DNA of 64,000 nucleotides from Vineibacter terrae (GCF_008039615.1 NZ_VDUZ01000011.1:124001-188000); one strand, 5' to 3'; shown: positions 40,468 to 51,760, numbered from the stretch's first letter. Numbers and translations: made by a program. The notes: a model not told the origin generated them from the letters alone.

Positions 40468-41556
40468 ATGACGGAGGCGGGGACCGGTGTCGGCGGCTGG
40501 CGGTGTGGGCGTTTCGCGCACACATTCGCTGCGATCGACCTCGGCACGAACAACTGCCGTTTGCTGGTGGCGCGCGCGTCAGCCACCGGATTTGACGTGC
40601 TCGACTCCTATTCCCGTCCCGTCCGCCTCGGCGAGGGCATCGCGGCCCACGAGACGCTGTGCAGCGGCGCGATCGACCGCACCCTGGATGCGCTGGAGGC
40701 CTGCGCCGGCAAGATACGCAAGGCCGGCGTCACGCGCTCGCGCCATATCGCCACGGAGGCCTGCCGCCGGGCCCTGAACGGCGCCGATTTCCTGGCCCGG
40801 GTGCAGGCCCGCACCGGGCTCACGTTCCGGATCATCACCCCGCAGGAGGAGGCGCGCCTGGCGCTCGCCAGCTGCGAGTCGCTGATCGACCGGCGTGCCA
40901 CCCATGTCTTGCTGGTCGATATCGGCGGCGGCTCGACCGACGTCGTCTGGGTCGCCGCCCGGCCGCGCGAGGACGGGCCCTGCGGCGTCGCGCTCACGAT
41001 CCTCGACACCGTCTCGGTGCCCTGGGGCGTCGTCACCCTGACCGAGTCGCGGCTGGCCGGGCAGTCGCGGCGCGAGCCGCTGGCCGCGGGCGTCTACGAG
41101 CAGATGGTGGCGCAGATCATGGAGGCCTTGGCGCCGTTCTGCCGTCGCAACGCCGTGCGTGCGCGGGCCGCGGCGGGCGGCGTGCAGATGATCGGCGCCT
41201 CGGGCACGGTCACCACCATGGCGGCCTACGGCATGGGCCTGAAGCGCTACCACCGGGCAACGGTCGACGGCACCAGCATCGAGCGTGACACCATCCTGCG
41301 GCTGGGCGCGCAGCTGGCGCGCATGTCGGTGGCCGAGCTGGCGGAGCTGCCCTGCATCGGCTGGGAGCGCGCCGAGCTCGCCCTGGCCGGCGGCGCCATC
41401 CTGGAAGCGGTATGCCGGCAATGGCCGGTCAACAGGGTCGTGGTCGCCGATCGCGGCCTGCGCGAAGGCGTGCTGGTCGACCTCATGCGCGAGGCCGACC
41501 GCGAATGCGATCCTTTGACGCGGCGCCTGGAAGAGACGGCGGCGACCACTTCGTGA
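40468..41556 (+). CDS. Ppx/GppA-family phosphatase
   Basis: A 362-residue ASKHA-fold protein. The nucleotide-binding motifs are AAIDLGTNNCRLLVA (phosphate 1), VLLVDIGGGSTDVVW (phosphate 2) and MIGASGTVTTMAAYGMGL. It lacks the C-terminal HD-like domain of long GppA/Ppx proteins, like the short alphaproteobacterial form. It should hydrolyse exopolyphosphate or pppGpp. The ATG at 40468 follows GGGAGAGG. It is 15 bases upstream of rlmE, an association common in alphaproteobacteria. Confidence 0.9.
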   Translation: MTEAGTGVGGWRCGRFAHTFAAIDLGTNNCRLLVARASATGFDVLDSYSRPVRLGEGIAAHETLCSGAIDRTLDALEACAGKIRKAGVTRSRHIATEACRRALNGADFLARVQARTGLTFRIITPQEEARLALASCESLIDRRATHVLLVDIGGGSTDVVWVAARPREDGPCGVALTILDTVSVPWGVVTLTESRLAGQSRREPLAAGVYEQMVAQIMEALAPFCRRNAVRARAAAGGVQMIGASGTVTTMAAYGMGLKRYHRATVDGTSIERDTILRLGAQLARMSVAELAELPCIGWERAELALAGGAILEAVCRQWPVNRVVVADRGLREGVLVDLMREADRECDPLTRRLEETAATTS

Positions 41557-41571
41557 TTCGTTAGCAGCATC

Positions 41572-42291
41572 ATGGCCAGGGACAAAGGCGGGAGCCGCTC
41601 CACGCGGGGTGGCGGTGTCACGGGGCGCCGCGAGGCGGCGGTGCGGGTCAAGACGGCGCGCGGGCGCACCGTCTCGTCGGCGCGTTGGCTGGAGCGCCAG
41701 CTGAACGACCCCTACGTGCATGAGGCCAAGCGGCTGGGCTATCGCTCGCGCGCCGCCTTCAAGCTCAGCGAGATCGACGACCAGTTCCGCTTCCTGCGGC
41801 CGGGCGCCGCGGTCGTCGACCTGGGCTGCGCGCCCGGCGGCTGGTGCCAGGTGGCGGTGCAGCGCATCCGTCCCCTGGAGACCGGCGGGCGCATCGTCGG
41901 CATCGACCTGACGCCAGTCGAGCCGATCGCAGGCGTCACCCTGCTGCACCAGGATTTCATGAGCGACGAGGCGCCGGCGCGCCTGAAGGAGGCCCTGGGC
42001 GGGCCGGCGGATGCCGTGCTGAGCGACATGGCGGCGCCGGCCACCGGCCATCCCCAGACCGACCACCTGCGCATCATGGGCCTGGCCGAGGCGGCGCACG
42101 ACTTCGCGCGCGAGGTGCTGAAGCCCGGCGGCGCTTTCGTCGCCAAGGTGCTGCGCGGCGGCACCGAGCGCGCGCTGCTGGAGCAGCTGAAGCGCGATTT
42201 CAGGGTGGTGAAGCACGTCAAGCCGCCGGCAAGCCGGGCCGACTCGGCCGAGATGTTCGTCGTCGCGACCGGCTTCCGTGGCGGCGAGTGA
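41572..42291 (+). CDS. rlmE: 23S rRNA (uridine-2552-2'-O)-methyltransferase RlmE (FtsJ)
   Basis: A 239-residue RrmJ/FtsJ methyltransferase. Visible are the substrate-binding [16 protein letters not shown] with the first catalytic Lys, motif [17 protein letters not shown], the catalytic Asp in [17 protein letters not shown] and the Lys in [13 protein letters not shown], completing the K-D-K-E tetrad. An N-terminal basic extension (about 30 residues) is typical of alphaproteobacterial forms. It modifies the A loop of 23S rRNA late in 50S assembly. Confidence 0.93.
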   Translation: MARDKGGSRSTRGGGVTGRREAAVRVKTARGRTVSSARWLERQLNDPYVHEAKRLGYRSRAAFKLSEIDDQFRFLRPGAAVVDLGCAPGGWCQVAVQRIRPLETGGRIVGIDLTPVEPIAGVTLLHQDFMSDEAPARLKEALGGPADAVLSDMAAPATGHPQTDHLRIMGLAEAAHDFAREVLKPGGAFVAKVLRGGTERALLEQLKRDFRVVKHVKPPASRADSAEMFVVATGFRGGE

Positions 42292-42306
42292 AACCGGAGG
42301 AGCAAC

Positions 42307-42810
42307 GTGACGATCTCGATGTATGCGGCGAGCGTGCCGGTCTTCAAGCGCCAGCTCGGCGCCCTGGGCAAAATCCTGGACAAGGCGGCCGCCCATGCTG
42401 CGGCCCGGAAGATCGCCGATTCTGTACTGCTGCAGACCCGGCTCTATCCCGATATGTTCCCGCTGGCGCGTCAGGTGCAGATCGCGGCCGACTTCGCCAA
42501 GAGCACGCCGGCGCGCCTGGCCGGCGTCGAGTTCCCCAAATACGAGGACAACGAGACGACGCTGGCCGAGCTCAAGGCGCGCATCGACCGCACCCTTGCC
42601 TACGTCGATACATTCAAGCCGGCGCAATTCGAGGGCAGCGAGGAGCGCGAGATCACCCTGCCGATCGCCGGCAATCCCCTGACGCTCAAGGGCGAGGTCT
42701 TCCTGCTGCACTTCGCGATGCCCAACTTCTATTTCCACAACACCACGGCCTACGGCATCCTGCGGCTGTGCGGCGTGGAGCTGGGCAAGCGCGACTTCAT
42801 CGACCTATGA
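42307..42810 (+). CDS. DUF1993 family protein
   Basis: A 167-residue protein of the DUF1993 family, a DinB-like four-helix fold. It begins MTISMYAASVPVFKRQLGALGKILDKA and shows LYPDMFPLARQVQIAADFAK, ELKARIDRTLAYVDTF and the C-terminal MPNFYFHNTTAYGILRLCGVELGKRDFIDL, all characteristic. Its function is unknown. It overlaps the next methyltransferase by 4 bases. Confidence 0.9.
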   Translation: MTISMYAASVPVFKRQLGALGKILDKAAAHAAARKIADSVLLQTRLYPDMFPLARQVQIAADFAKSTPARLAGVEFPKYEDNETTLAELKARIDRTLAYVDTFKPAQFEGSEEREITLPIAGNPLTLKGEVFLLHFAMPNFYFHNTTAYGILRLCGVELGKRDFIDL

Positions 42811-43619
42811 CCGACCCGCACGTCATCGCGTTCTACGATCGCCATCCGATCAGCGCCGACCAGATCCTGGCCAAGGTCGGCGGCGCGCCCTCCGGCGCCG
42901 CCGATCTGTGGCCGCACGATCAGGACCACTATGGCGGGCTCGAGGCCAACGCGGCGCTGGCGCAGCGGGCCGCGATCGGGCCGGGCACGCGCGTGCTGGA
43001 CCTGTGCGCCGGGCTGTGCGGGCCGGCCAGGCACAATGCCGCCACCCTGGGCTGCAGCGTGGTGGCGCTGGAGCTCAACGCCCAGCGCGCATCAGGCGCC
43101 CGCAGGCTCAACGCCCTGGTCGGCTTCGACCGGCGCATTGCCGTGGTGCAAGGCGATGCCACCCGGCCGCCGTTCGGCGATGGCGCCTTCGACGTGGTGT
43201 GGAGCCAGGAGGCGTTCCTCCATATCGCCGACAAGACAGGGCTGCTGGCCGGCGCGCGACGGGTGCTGAAGCCGGGCGGACGGCTGGCATTCACCGACTG
43301 GACCGCCGGGCCCGCATTGACCGATGCCGACCGCCGGCTGATGGACGAGGGCATCGCCGCCAAGGCGATCCACAGCCCCGCCGAGTACGAGGGGCTGCTG
43401 ACAGGGGCCGGGTTCGCCGAGATCCGCCGCGAGGACCTGTCGGCGGCATGGCGGTCGATCCTGCAGGCCCGGCTCGAGATGTACCGGCATCTGCGGGACG
43501 AGGCGCAGCGCGCCACCGGCGCCGACCCGCACGCCGATTACGTGCGCTTCTACGAGCGCTTCGTGGCCCTGGTGGCGGGCGGCGCCCTGGGCGGTGCCCG
43601 CTTCGTCGCCGTCGCCTGA
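42807..43619 (+). CDS. SAM-dependent methyltransferase (UbiE/SSMT-like)
   Basis: A 270-residue methyltransferase. It opens DPHVIAFYDRHPISADQIL, followed by LWPHDQDHYGGLEANAALAQRA, a pattern seen in sarcosine/glycine- and phosphoethanolamine-type methyltransferases. Motif I is RVLDLCAGLCGPARHNA, motif III FDVVWSQEAFLHIADK, and post-III VLKPGGRLAFTDWT. The ATG at 42807 overlaps the DUF1993 stop, so the two are coupled. Acceptor unknown. Confidence 0.85.
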   Translation: MTDPHVIAFYDRHPISADQILAKVGGAPSGAADLWPHDQDHYGGLEANAALAQRAAIGPGTRVLDLCAGLCGPARHNAATLGCSVVALELNAQRASGARRLNALVGFDRRIAVVQGDATRPPFGDGAFDVVWSQEAFLHIADKTGLLAGARRVLKPGGRLAFTDWTAGPALTDADRRLMDEGIAAKAIHSPAEYEGLLTGAGFAEIRREDLSAAWRSILQARLEMYRHLRDEAQRATGADPHADYVRFYERFVALVAGGALGGARFVAVA

Positions 43620-43642
43620 CGCTTTGTTGCCGCCACGCGGGC

Positions 43643-43664
43643 GTCGGCGCAATAAAGCGCCGAC
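43643..43664. other. Hairpin between the methyltransferase and guaB
   Basis: GTCGGCGC-AATAAA-GCGCCGAC is a perfect 8-bp stem with a 6-base loop, 24 bases after the methyltransferase stop. No run of T follows on either strand, so it is not a clear intrinsic terminator; it could be a factor-dependent terminator or mRNA 3'-end stabiliser. Confidence 0.5.
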
Positions 43665-43695
43665 GGTCGCGCGCAAGGGGGCGTGCGACGCATAG

Positions 43696-45264
<1,569 letters not shown>

Positions 45265-45401
45265 GACAAGGTGACAACGGCTCAACCGGACAGCGCGCCT
45301 TCTGGCGCGCTCAAGCATATGCTCGTGGAACCCGGCAACGGCAAGAAAAGCGCGGCAGGCGCCGCATGGTCTGGTCGCAGCGGCCTGGAGCGGGTGCGGC
45401 C

Positions 45402-46724
45402 ATGACCCCGGGCGCGCGGCTGGCGACGGCGATCGAGATCCTGGGCGAGGTGCTGGCCCATCCCAACCGGCCGGCGGATGCCGTGGTCGGCGACTACCTG
45501 CGGCAGCGCAAGTTCATCGGCGGCGGCGACCGGCGGGCCATCTCCGAGCGGGTCTACGGCGTGCTGCGCCGCCGGGCTCAGATCGAATGGTGGCTGGAGC
45601 ATGCCCGCCACACCGGCGAGGTGTCGCCGCGCATGCGGGTATTCGCCGACGGCGTGCTGACCGACGGCCTTATCGTCGAGCGCATGGAGAAGACCATCGA
45701 TGCCGGCCGCTACCGGCCGGCGTCGCTCACCGATGCCGAGCGCGCGACCCTGAAGCGGCTGGAGGGCCATACGCTGGACCATCCGGCGCAGTCGCGCGCC
45801 ACGCGGCTGAACGTGCCGGCCTGGGTCGAGCCGTATCTCGATACCGCCTTCGGCGCCAATTTCGAGCGCGAGGTGGCGGCCCTGTCCGAGCCGGCGCCGG
45901 TCGACCTGCGCGTCAACCCGCTGAAGGGCGGCCGCGCCGAGGCGCGGGCGGCGCTGGCCGAGGAGGGGATCGAAGTCCACAACACCAAGCTCTCGCCGCT
46001 GGGCCTGCGGCTCAAGGCGCGCGCCTCGGTCGTGGCGACGCAGCCTTTCCGCGACGGCCTGATCGAGGTGCAGGACGAGGGCTCCCAGCTGGTCGGCCTG
46101 CTGGTGGGCGCCAGGCCCGGCATGCAGGTGGTCGATTTCTGCGCCGGGGCCGGCGGCAAGACGCTGGCGATCGCGGCCAGCATGGAGAACAAGGGCCGGG
46201 TCGTGGCCTGCGACGTGTCTTCCTTCCGGCTGGAGCGCTCGGCCCAGCGCCTGCGCCGCGCCGGCGTGCACAACGCCGAGCGCCGCACCCTCGACGCCGA
46301 GGGCCGCAAATGGCTGAAGCGCCATGCCGGCAAGTTCGACCGCGTGCTGGTCGACGCGCCCTGCACCGGCATCGGCACCTGGCGCCGCAATCCCGACGCG
46401 CGCTGGACGCTGAAGCCCGAGGACATCGCCGAGCTGCCGCCCAAGCAGGGTGAGATCCTGGCCACGGCCGCGAAGCTGGTGAAGCCGGGCGGCCGCCTGG
46501 TCTACGCCACCTGCTCGCTGCTGCCGGTCGAGAACGAGGCGCAGGTCGCCGACTTCCTGGCCGCCCACCCCGATTTCGCCGCGGTGCCGATCGCCGATGC
46601 CTGGCAGCAGAACGTGGGCACGGCGTTTCCGGACGGCGCGGCGTCGGGCGACTGGCTGCGGCTGACGCCGGCGCGACACCACACCGACGGCTTCTTCGTC
46701 GCCGTGCTCGAGCGCAAGGCCTGA
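45402..46724 (+). CDS. 16S rRNA (cytosine-5-) methyltransferase, RsmB-like
   Basis: A 440-residue RNA m5C methyltransferase. An NusB-like N-terminal domain (residues 1-150) is followed by the PUA-like region and the Rossmann domain: motif I VVDFCAGAGGKTLAIAA, then VLVDAPCTGIGTWRRNPD with the release Cys, and LVYATCSLLPVENEAQVADFLA with the catalytic Cys. The ATG at 45402 (MTPGARLATAIE) is preferred over 45366. The likely target is C967 of 16S rRNA, inferred from family. Confidence 0.88.
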   Translation: MTPGARLATAIEILGEVLAHPNRPADAVVGDYLRQRKFIGGGDRRAISERVYGVLRRRAQIEWWLEHARHTGEVSPRMRVFADGVLTDGLIVERMEKTIDAGRYRPASLTDAERATLKRLEGHTLDHPAQSRATRLNVPAWVEPYLDTAFGANFEREVAALSEPAPVDLRVNPLKGGRAEARAALAEEGIEVHNTKLSPLGLRLKARASVVATQPFRDGLIEVQDEGSQLVGLLVGARPGMQVVDFCAGAGGKTLAIAASMENKGRVVACDVSSFRLERSAQRLRRAGVHNAERRTLDAEGRKWLKRHAGKFDRVLVDAPCTGIGTWRRNPDARWTLKPEDIAELPPKQGEILATAAKLVKPGGRLVYATCSLLPVENEAQVADFLAAHPDFAAVPIADAWQQNVGTAFPDGAASGDWLRLTPARHHTDGFFVAVLERKA

Positions 46725-46726
46725 CC

Positions 46727-47266
46727 ATGCGCGTGCGCCCGGCCCGCCCCGACGACGCCGCGATCCTGGCACGCATCTACGTCGCCGCCTGGCGCGATGC
46801 CTATGCCGGCATCCTGCCCGACGCGCTGCTGGTGGGCATGTCCGACGTGCGCCACGCAGCGGCCTGGCAGCACGAGCTGGCGGCGCGCGACCACCAGAGC
46901 GAAACGCTGGTGGCCGAGGACGAGGACGGCGTGCTGGGCCTGGTCACGATCGGGCCGGCGCGGCGCGTCTCGCGCGCCCAGCTCGAGGGCGGCGAGATCT
47001 ACCGCCTCTATGTCGCGCCCGAGCGCCAGGGCGAGGGCGCCGGCAAGATGCTGCTGATGGCCAGCTTCGACTGGCTGATCAACCGCGAGGTTGATGCCGT
47101 GATCGTCTGGGTGCTGGCCGAGAACCCGTCGCGCTTCTTCTACGAGGCGATGGGCGGCACCCGCCTGGGCGAGAAGAGCGACCATGTCGGTGGCGCCAAG
47201 GTGCGCGAGATCGCCTACGGCTGGACCGATCTCGTGGCCGCCCTCGACAAGCTGGCGGCGCGATGA
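46727..47266 (+). CDS. GNAT family N-acetyltransferase
   Basis: A 179-residue acetyltransferase starting [32 protein letters not shown]. The acetyl-CoA loop is in [27 protein letters not shown] (about residues 88-114), matching the Q/RxxGxG/A motif, and [20 protein letters not shown] closes the fold. It starts 2 bases after the rsmB-like stop. The acceptor amine is unknown; the position before guaA is not informative. Confidence 0.9.
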   Translation: MRVRPARPDDAAILARIYVAAWRDAYAGILPDALLVGMSDVRHAAAWQHELAARDHQSETLVAEDEDGVLGLVTIGPARRVSRAQLEGGEIYRLYVAPERQGEGAGKMLLMASFDWLINREVDAVIVWVLAENPSRFFYEAMGGTRLGEKSDHVGGAKVREIAYGWTDLVAALDKLAAR

Positions 47267-47281
47267 TGACGACGTCATTTC

Positions 47282-47407
47282 CCTCCCCAGCTTTGCTGGG
47301 GAGGTGCCCCGAAGGGGCGGAGGGGAGCCGACGTGGTCTCAGCTTCATAGACCACGAAGGCTCCCCATCCGGCCTTCGGCCACCTTCCCCACGCAAGCGT
47401 GGGGAAG
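47282..47407. repeat. Triple-hairpin dispersed repeat between GNAT gene and guaA
   Basis: Three stem-loops follow each other: CCTCCCCAGC-TTT-GCTGGGGAGG (47282-47304), GTGGTCT...AGACCAC (47333-47355), and CTTCCCCACGC...GTGGGGAAG (47384-47407), with a small GCCCCGAAGGGGC in between. The unit is of a type widely scattered in alphaproteobacterial genomes. It precedes guaA closely and would be in its leader if transcription comes from upstream. Confidence 0.75.
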
Positions 47408-47432
47408 GAAAAGGAACAAGGAGCCCCTCCGC

Positions 47433-48983
47433 ATGACCGACCGCATCCTGATCGTCGACTTCGGCTCGCAGGTGACGCAGCTCATCGCGCGGCGCGTGCG
47501 CGAGGCGGGCGTCTATTGCGAGATCCATCCCTTCAACGCGCTCGACGACGCCAGGCTCAAGGCCTTCGACGCCAAGGGCATCATCCTGTCGGGCGGACCG
47601 GCGTCGGTCACCGAAACGGGCACGCCGCGGGTGCCGCAGGCGGCCTTCACCCAGGGCGTGCCGGTGCTGGGCATCTGCTACGGCGAGCAGGCGATGGCGG
47701 CGCAGCTGGGCGGCGCCGTCGAGGGCGGCCATCACCGCGAGTTCGGCCGCGCCGAGGTCGAGGTCAAGGAGCCCAGCGCCCTGTTCGACGGCGTCTGGAA
47801 GCCGGGCGACCGCAAGCCGGTATGGATGAGCCACGGCGATCGCGTCACGCGTCTGCCGCCGGGCTTCCGGGTCGTGGCCACCAGCCAGAACGCGCCCTTC
47901 GCCGCCGTGGCCGACGAGGCGCGCCGGTTCTACGGCGTGCAGTTCCACCCCGAGGTCATGCACACGCCTGACGGCGCCAAGCTGCTGCGCAACTTCGCGC
48001 TCAACATCGCCGGCTGCGCCGGCGACTGGACCATGGGCGCCTTCAGGCAGCGCGCCATCGCCGCGATCCGCGAGCAGGTCGGCAAGGCGCGGGTGATCTG
48101 CGGCCTGTCGGGCGGTGTCGACTCCTCGGTGGTGGCGGTGCTGCTGCACGAGGCGATCGGCGAGCAGCTGCAATGCGTGTTCGTCGACCACGGGCTCTTG
48201 CGGCTGGGCGAAGCCGAGCAGGTGGTGCGGATGTTCCGCGACCACTACAACATCCCGCTGATCCATCGCGATGCCTCGGACCTGTTCCTCAAGGAGCTGG
48301 CCGGCGTCACCGACCCCGAGCAGAAGCGCAAGACCATCGGCCGCCTGTTCATCGATGTCTTCGAGGCGGAGGCCAAGAAGGTCGGCGACGCCCAGTTCCT
48401 GGCCCAGGGCACGCTCTACCCCGACGTGATCGAGTCGGTGTCGTTCACCGGCGGACCGTCGGTGACGATCAAGAGCCATCACAATGTCGGCGGCCTGCCC
48501 GAGCGCATGCATCTGAAGCTGGTCGAGCCGCTGCGCGAGCTGTTCAAGGACGAGGTGCGCGCGCTGGGCCGCGAGCTGGGCATGCCGGCCGACATGGTGA
48601 ACCGCCACCCGTTCCCCGGGCCCGGCCTGGCGATCCGCATCCCCGGCGACATCACCCGGGAGAAGCTCGACCTGCTGCGCCAGGTCGATGCCGTCTACCT
48701 CGACGAGATCCGCAAATCAGCGCTGTACGACGATATCTGGCAGGCCTTCGCGGTGCTGCTGCCGGTGCGGACCGTGGGCGTGATGGGCGACGGCCGCACC
48801 TACGACCAGGCCTGCGCGCTGCGCGCCGTGACCTCGACCGACGGCATGACGGCCGACTACTACCCGTTCCCGCACGAGTTCCTGGGCCGAGTGGCGACGC
48901 GCATCATAAACGAGGTGCGCGGGATCAACCGGGTGACGTACGACATCACGAGCAAGCCGCCGGGGACGATCGAGTGGGAATGA
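47433..48983 (+). CDS. guaA: GMP synthase (glutamine-hydrolysing)
   Basis: A 516-residue GMP synthetase. The class I amidotransferase domain has catalytic C82 in [15 protein letters not shown] and His-Glu in FHPEVMHT. The ATP-pyrophosphatase domain has the PP-loop [15 protein letters not shown], and the C-terminal dimerisation domain ends [18 protein letters not shown], the conserved family end. It aminates XMP to GMP. Its 3' end is where the integrase-bearing island begins; the full-length C-terminus is kept, as expected when an island restores the gene on integration. Confidence 0.97.
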   Translation: MTDRILIVDFGSQVTQLIARRVREAGVYCEIHPFNALDDARLKAFDAKGIILSGGPASVTETGTPRVPQAAFTQGVPVLGICYGEQAMAAQLGGAVEGGHHREFGRAEVEVKEPSALFDGVWKPGDRKPVWMSHGDRVTRLPPGFRVVATSQNAPFAAVADEARRFYGVQFHPEVMHTPDGAKLLRNFALNIAGCAGDWTMGAFRQRAIAAIREQVGKARVICGLSGGVDSSVVAVLLHEAIGEQLQCVFVDHGLLRLGEAEQVVRMFRDHYNIPLIHRDASDLFLKELAGVTDPEQKRKTIGRLFIDVFEAEAKKVGDAQFLAQGTLYPDVIESVSFTGGPSVTIKSHHNVGGLPERMHLKLVEPLRELFKDEVRALGRELGMPADMVNRHPFPGPGLAIRIPGDITREKLDLLRQVDAVYLDEIRKSALYDDIWQAFAVLLPVRTVGVMGDGRTYDQACALRAVTSTDGMTADYYPFPHEFLGRVATRIINEVRGINRVTYDITSKPPGTIEWE

Positions 48984-49097
48984 TTTTTGCCCATCCGGGC
49001 GTATCCAAAAATACGCCACGATGCGCATAAGTGACTGAAATATATAAATAAGTATCTCAAAATCTTTCAGCGTCTATCGCTGGGCTAGCCTCCGGAA

Positions 49098-49374
49098 TGA
49101 CGGTATGGCTGACGGTATGGCGCATCTTGTCTCAGCCGAAAATCGCATATACCGTCAGGGCCAAGAGAGATGCTGACGGTATATTTTTTGGCATAATGCT
49201 CTGTAAAAACAGGGAAAATACCAAATCAGAAGGGCCATTTTTGGCCTGACGGTATAATTGGGCGCTCTCCGGTATATTTTGTCCAGTCTGGAGGGTGTGG
49301 ATGTTGACAGACGCCGCCATTAAGGCCCTGAAACCGAAAGAAAAATTATACAAGATCGTGGACCGTGACGGTAT
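49098..49374. repeat. Repeated TGACGGTAT sites around the integrase start
   Basis: TGACGGTAT occurs at 49098, 49110, 49174, 49247 and 49366 in direct orientation and once inverted (ATACCGTCA, 49149-49157); a partial CGGTATATTTT lies at 49270. Spacing is irregular. Such short repeats next to an integrase fit arm-type binding sites or operators for the integrase or AlpA protein. Apart from these, the 317-base gap after guaA has a GGCGTAT...ATACGCC hairpin (48998-49017) without a T-run and no gene. Confidence 0.7.
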
Positions 49375-50557
49375 GTATGTCGTGGTCCAGCCATCGGGCG
49401 CGATCGTCTTCCGCCTGGACTACCGACTGAACGGCCGCCGGGAGACGTTGACGCTGGGGCGCTACGGTCCCGCTGGGCTCTCCCTGGCTCGGGCGCGTGA
49501 GAAATTGGTCGATGCTCGGCGCGCCATTTCGGAGGGCCGCTCGCCGGCGCAGGAGAAGCAGCGCGAGAAGCGTCGCCTCCAGGAGGCAAAGAGCTTCGGC
49601 CAGTTCGGTGAGCGCTGGCTTCAGGAAGCACGAATGGCGGACAGCACGCGCGCCATGCGTCGATCAATCTTCGAGCGTGACATTCTTCCGGCGTTTCGCA
49701 ACCGGCTACTGCCGGAGATCCTGCCGGAGGATCTGCGCGGGCTGTGCGCGAAGGTGAAGGAGCGTGGAGCTCCGGCAACGGCGGTCCACGTCAGGGACAT
49801 CGTGAAGCTGGTCTTCGCCTTCGCCATCCTGCATGGCGAGAAGGTCGCCAACCCGGCCGACGAAGTTGGCCCGGCGTCGATCGCGACCTTCGTGCCGAAG
49901 GACCGATCCCTGTCTCCGGCGGAGATCCGCATCATGCTCGGCCAGATCGAGCATGTGGCGACGCTCCCGACGATCCGGCTCGGGATAAAGCTGATCCTGC
50001 TGTCGATGGTGCGAAAGAGCGAATTGCAGGACGCGGTTTGGGATGAGGTCGATTTCGAGAACGCCGTCTGGTCGATCCCCAAGGAGCGGATGAAGCGATC
50101 GAAAGCGCACAATGTCTATCTGTCTCAGCAGATGCTCGACATCTTCATCGCTCTCAAGACCTGCGCCGGCAATTCTAAGTACGTCCTGCCGTCGCGCTAC
50201 GACGCTGACGCCCCGATGTCACGCGCGACCTTCAACCGGATCACGACGGCGGTGGTGGAGCGTGCCAAGAAGGAGGGGCTGCCGCTGGAGTCCTTTACGG
50301 TCCATGATCTCCGGCGAACCGGCTCAACCCTGCTGAACGAGCTGGGCTTCAACAGCGACTGGATCGAGAAGTGTTTGGCGCACGAAGACGGGCGATCGTC
50401 GCGGGGCATCTACAACAAGGCTGAGTATGAGCATCAGCGCCGGCACATGATGCAGGAATGGTCCAACCTGGTGGATGCCTGGGTCGCTGGCCAGAAATAC
50501 ACGCCGACCCTTTATCCTCCGACGATGGATCTACTCACGCCTGAGCCCGATGTTTGA
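49301..50557 (+). CDS. Tyrosine-type site-specific integrase (P4 family)
   Basis: A 418-residue phage-type integrase. The N-terminal arm-binding domain (LTDAAIKALKPKEKLYKIVDRDGMYVVV...RLNGRRETLTLGRYG) is the DUF4102 type seen in P4-like islands, followed by a core-binding domain. Catalytic residues are R238 (MVRKSEL), H335 and R338 (VHDLRRTGS) and Y371 (GIYNKAEY), so it looks functional. The ATG at 49301 has GGAGG at a 6-base spacing; the GTG at 49295 is too close to it. Its last 23 bases overlap the convergent alpA-like gene. Confidence 0.92.
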   Translation: MLTDAAIKALKPKEKLYKIVDRDGMYVVVQPSGAIVFRLDYRLNGRRETLTLGRYGPAGLSLARAREKLVDARRAISEGRSPAQEKQREKRRLQEAKSFGQFGERWLQEARMADSTRAMRRSIFERDILPAFRNRLLPEILPEDLRGLCAKVKERGAPATAVHVRDIVKLVFAFAILHGEKVANPADEVGPASIATFVPKDRSLSPAEIRIMLGQIEHVATLPTIRLGIKLILLSMVRKSELQDAVWDEVDFENAVWSIPKERMKRSKAHNVYLSQQMLDIFIALKTCAGNSKYVLPSRYDADAPMSRATFNRITTAVVERAKKEGLPLESFTVHDLRRTGSTLLNELGFNSDWIEKCLAHEDGRSSRGIYNKAEYEHQRRHMMQEWSNLVDAWVAGQKYTPTLYPPTMDLLTPEPDV

Positions 50558-50819
50558 TGGGGCGGGTCTTGCGGAGTTGGACGTCGGGGATGGGCGCGCG
50601 CTTCACGGCCTTGGCGCGTGAAGCGCGGCGCCGTCCTTCCAACCAGGCTTCGATCTCGGAAAGATCCCAGACTACGCAGCGGGACGTGAGATAGAAGCGC
50701 TGGGGAAATTCACCGCGCTGTTCCATGTCATAAATCGTCGTGTCGGCGAGAGGGACCATTTCCCGGAGTTGGTGCCTCCGGATAGTCCGCTTAACGACGG
50801 TTTCGGCTTGCTGCTTCAT
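50535..50819 (-). CDS. AlpA-family transcriptional regulator/excisionase
   Basis: A 94-residue protein with an AlpA/MerR-like winged helix: IRRHQLREMVPLADTTIYDMEQRGEFPQRFYLTSRCVVWDLSEIEAWLEGRR (about residues 13-64), where VVWDLSEIEAWL is the family signature. A basic tail follows. AlpA proteins activate or direct excision of P4-type islands. It is encoded convergently to the integrase, with overlapping 3' ends. Confidence 0.88.
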   Translation of the reverse strand: MKQQAETVVKRTIRRHQLREMVPLADTTIYDMEQRGEFPQRFYLTSRCVVWDLSEIEAWLEGRRRASRAKAVKRAPIPDVQLRKTRPIKHRAQA

Positions 50820-51004
50820 CTGAAAAATCCCTCATCCGTCTGCCTGCATGGATAGAAGGCGATAGATGATGCGGAATGGAAGCATGAATCGGAGAGCGTA
50901 GAGGTGCGTCGTGTTCTGGCGTGCAAATCGGACAAGGCGCATGAAACCTGTGCCTCAGGGCGATTTCAGGTTAGGCGTCATAGTTGACGCATTGGTGACT
51001 TATT

Positions 51005-51760
51005 TTAAGCGGTGCTCAACAGCACGGGGCGAGCAATCTTCGGCCTGCGTTGGCCTGCTGCCATAGATAAATTCTGGTCCTTGGCAATCACGCGCAGACT
51101 CGCCGCTGCGTGATGGAACACCCGAAAAGCGTCGGCCACGGCGGGGTCAACGAATGTAGTGGTTGTCTGATTATCTTGCGGGCGCGTTAGGACGCCAGAT
51201 GGAATGGCTTGGTGCCATTGGCGAGCGGCTTTGAATGATTGCACCAATGCGCCGAAGGTGGGGTATGCATGGTCGACGTGGGCGTCGTCGACTGAAACCA
51301 GCTTTCCCGAAATTTCGCAGGGCACACAGCCGTCGGCGTCACCATGCTTTGCAAAGAATTCGCGTTTTGCGGCATGGAGATCGGCCATGACAGCAGCTCT
51401 GCAGGCGTCAGAGAACTCTTGCGCCTCTGGCTTCGGCGTACCCTTGACCGCCCAAATGAAGCTGAAGTCGGTTTCAGTGCCGTCGACACGAATCACCCAA
51501 AACCCCTTCGTCGCACCGCCTGAACTGAAGTTCATGCGGACGTCGAAATAATCGACGCCGCAGCCGATTTTGGAATCTTCCTCAGCGTGTGCGGCATCGA
51601 AGCGCTCAAGGAGCGCCATGAGGTCGGCGTGATCCTGTGCGTCATCAATAGGTGTGCGAAGCGGATGGCGGTCGCGAATCTCTCTGAAATGCTGCTCCGC
51701 CGCTTTCTGCGTTTTCCATTCTCTTCCGTTGGAAAGTGTGATCGTCTTCGCCATTGCCAC
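51005..51760 (-). CDS. DUF3223 (DCL family) protein with HNH-like motif
   Basis: About 251 residues. The N-terminal half is a DUF3223-type domain: QKAAEQHFREIRDRHPLRTPIDDAQDHADLMALLERF, then KIGCGVDYFDVRMN and KGFWVIRVDGTETDFSF. The C-terminal part has CVPCEISGKLVSVDDAHVDHAYPTFGALV, in which Cys-x2-Cys, and Asp-His after a gap, resemble an HNH nuclease core. The GTG at 51760 follows the ATPase stop immediately; an ATG lies at 51754. It is the last gene of a three-gene operon and a plausible nuclease effector for the ATPase. Confidence 0.75.
   Translation of the reverse strand: MAMAKTITLSNGREWKTQKAAEQHFREIRDRHPLRTPIDDAQDHADLMALLERFDAAHAEEDSKIGCGVDYFDVRMNFSSGGATKGFWVIRVDGTETDFSFIWAVKGTPKPEAQEFSDACRAAVMADLHAAKREFFAKHGDADGCVPCEISGKLVSVDDAHVDHAYPTFGALVQSFKAARQWHQAIPSGVLTRPQDNQTTTTFVDPAVADAFRVFHHAAASLRVIAKDQNLSMAAGQRRPKIARPVLLSTA

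Noticed and set aside
43643-43664. Intrinsic terminator before guaB
   Set aside because: The stem is perfect but no T-run follows on either strand.
49098-49374. Repeated TGACGGTAT sites as a CRISPR array
   Set aside because: Repeats are only 9 bases, spacing is irregular, one copy is inverted and one lies in the integrase gene.
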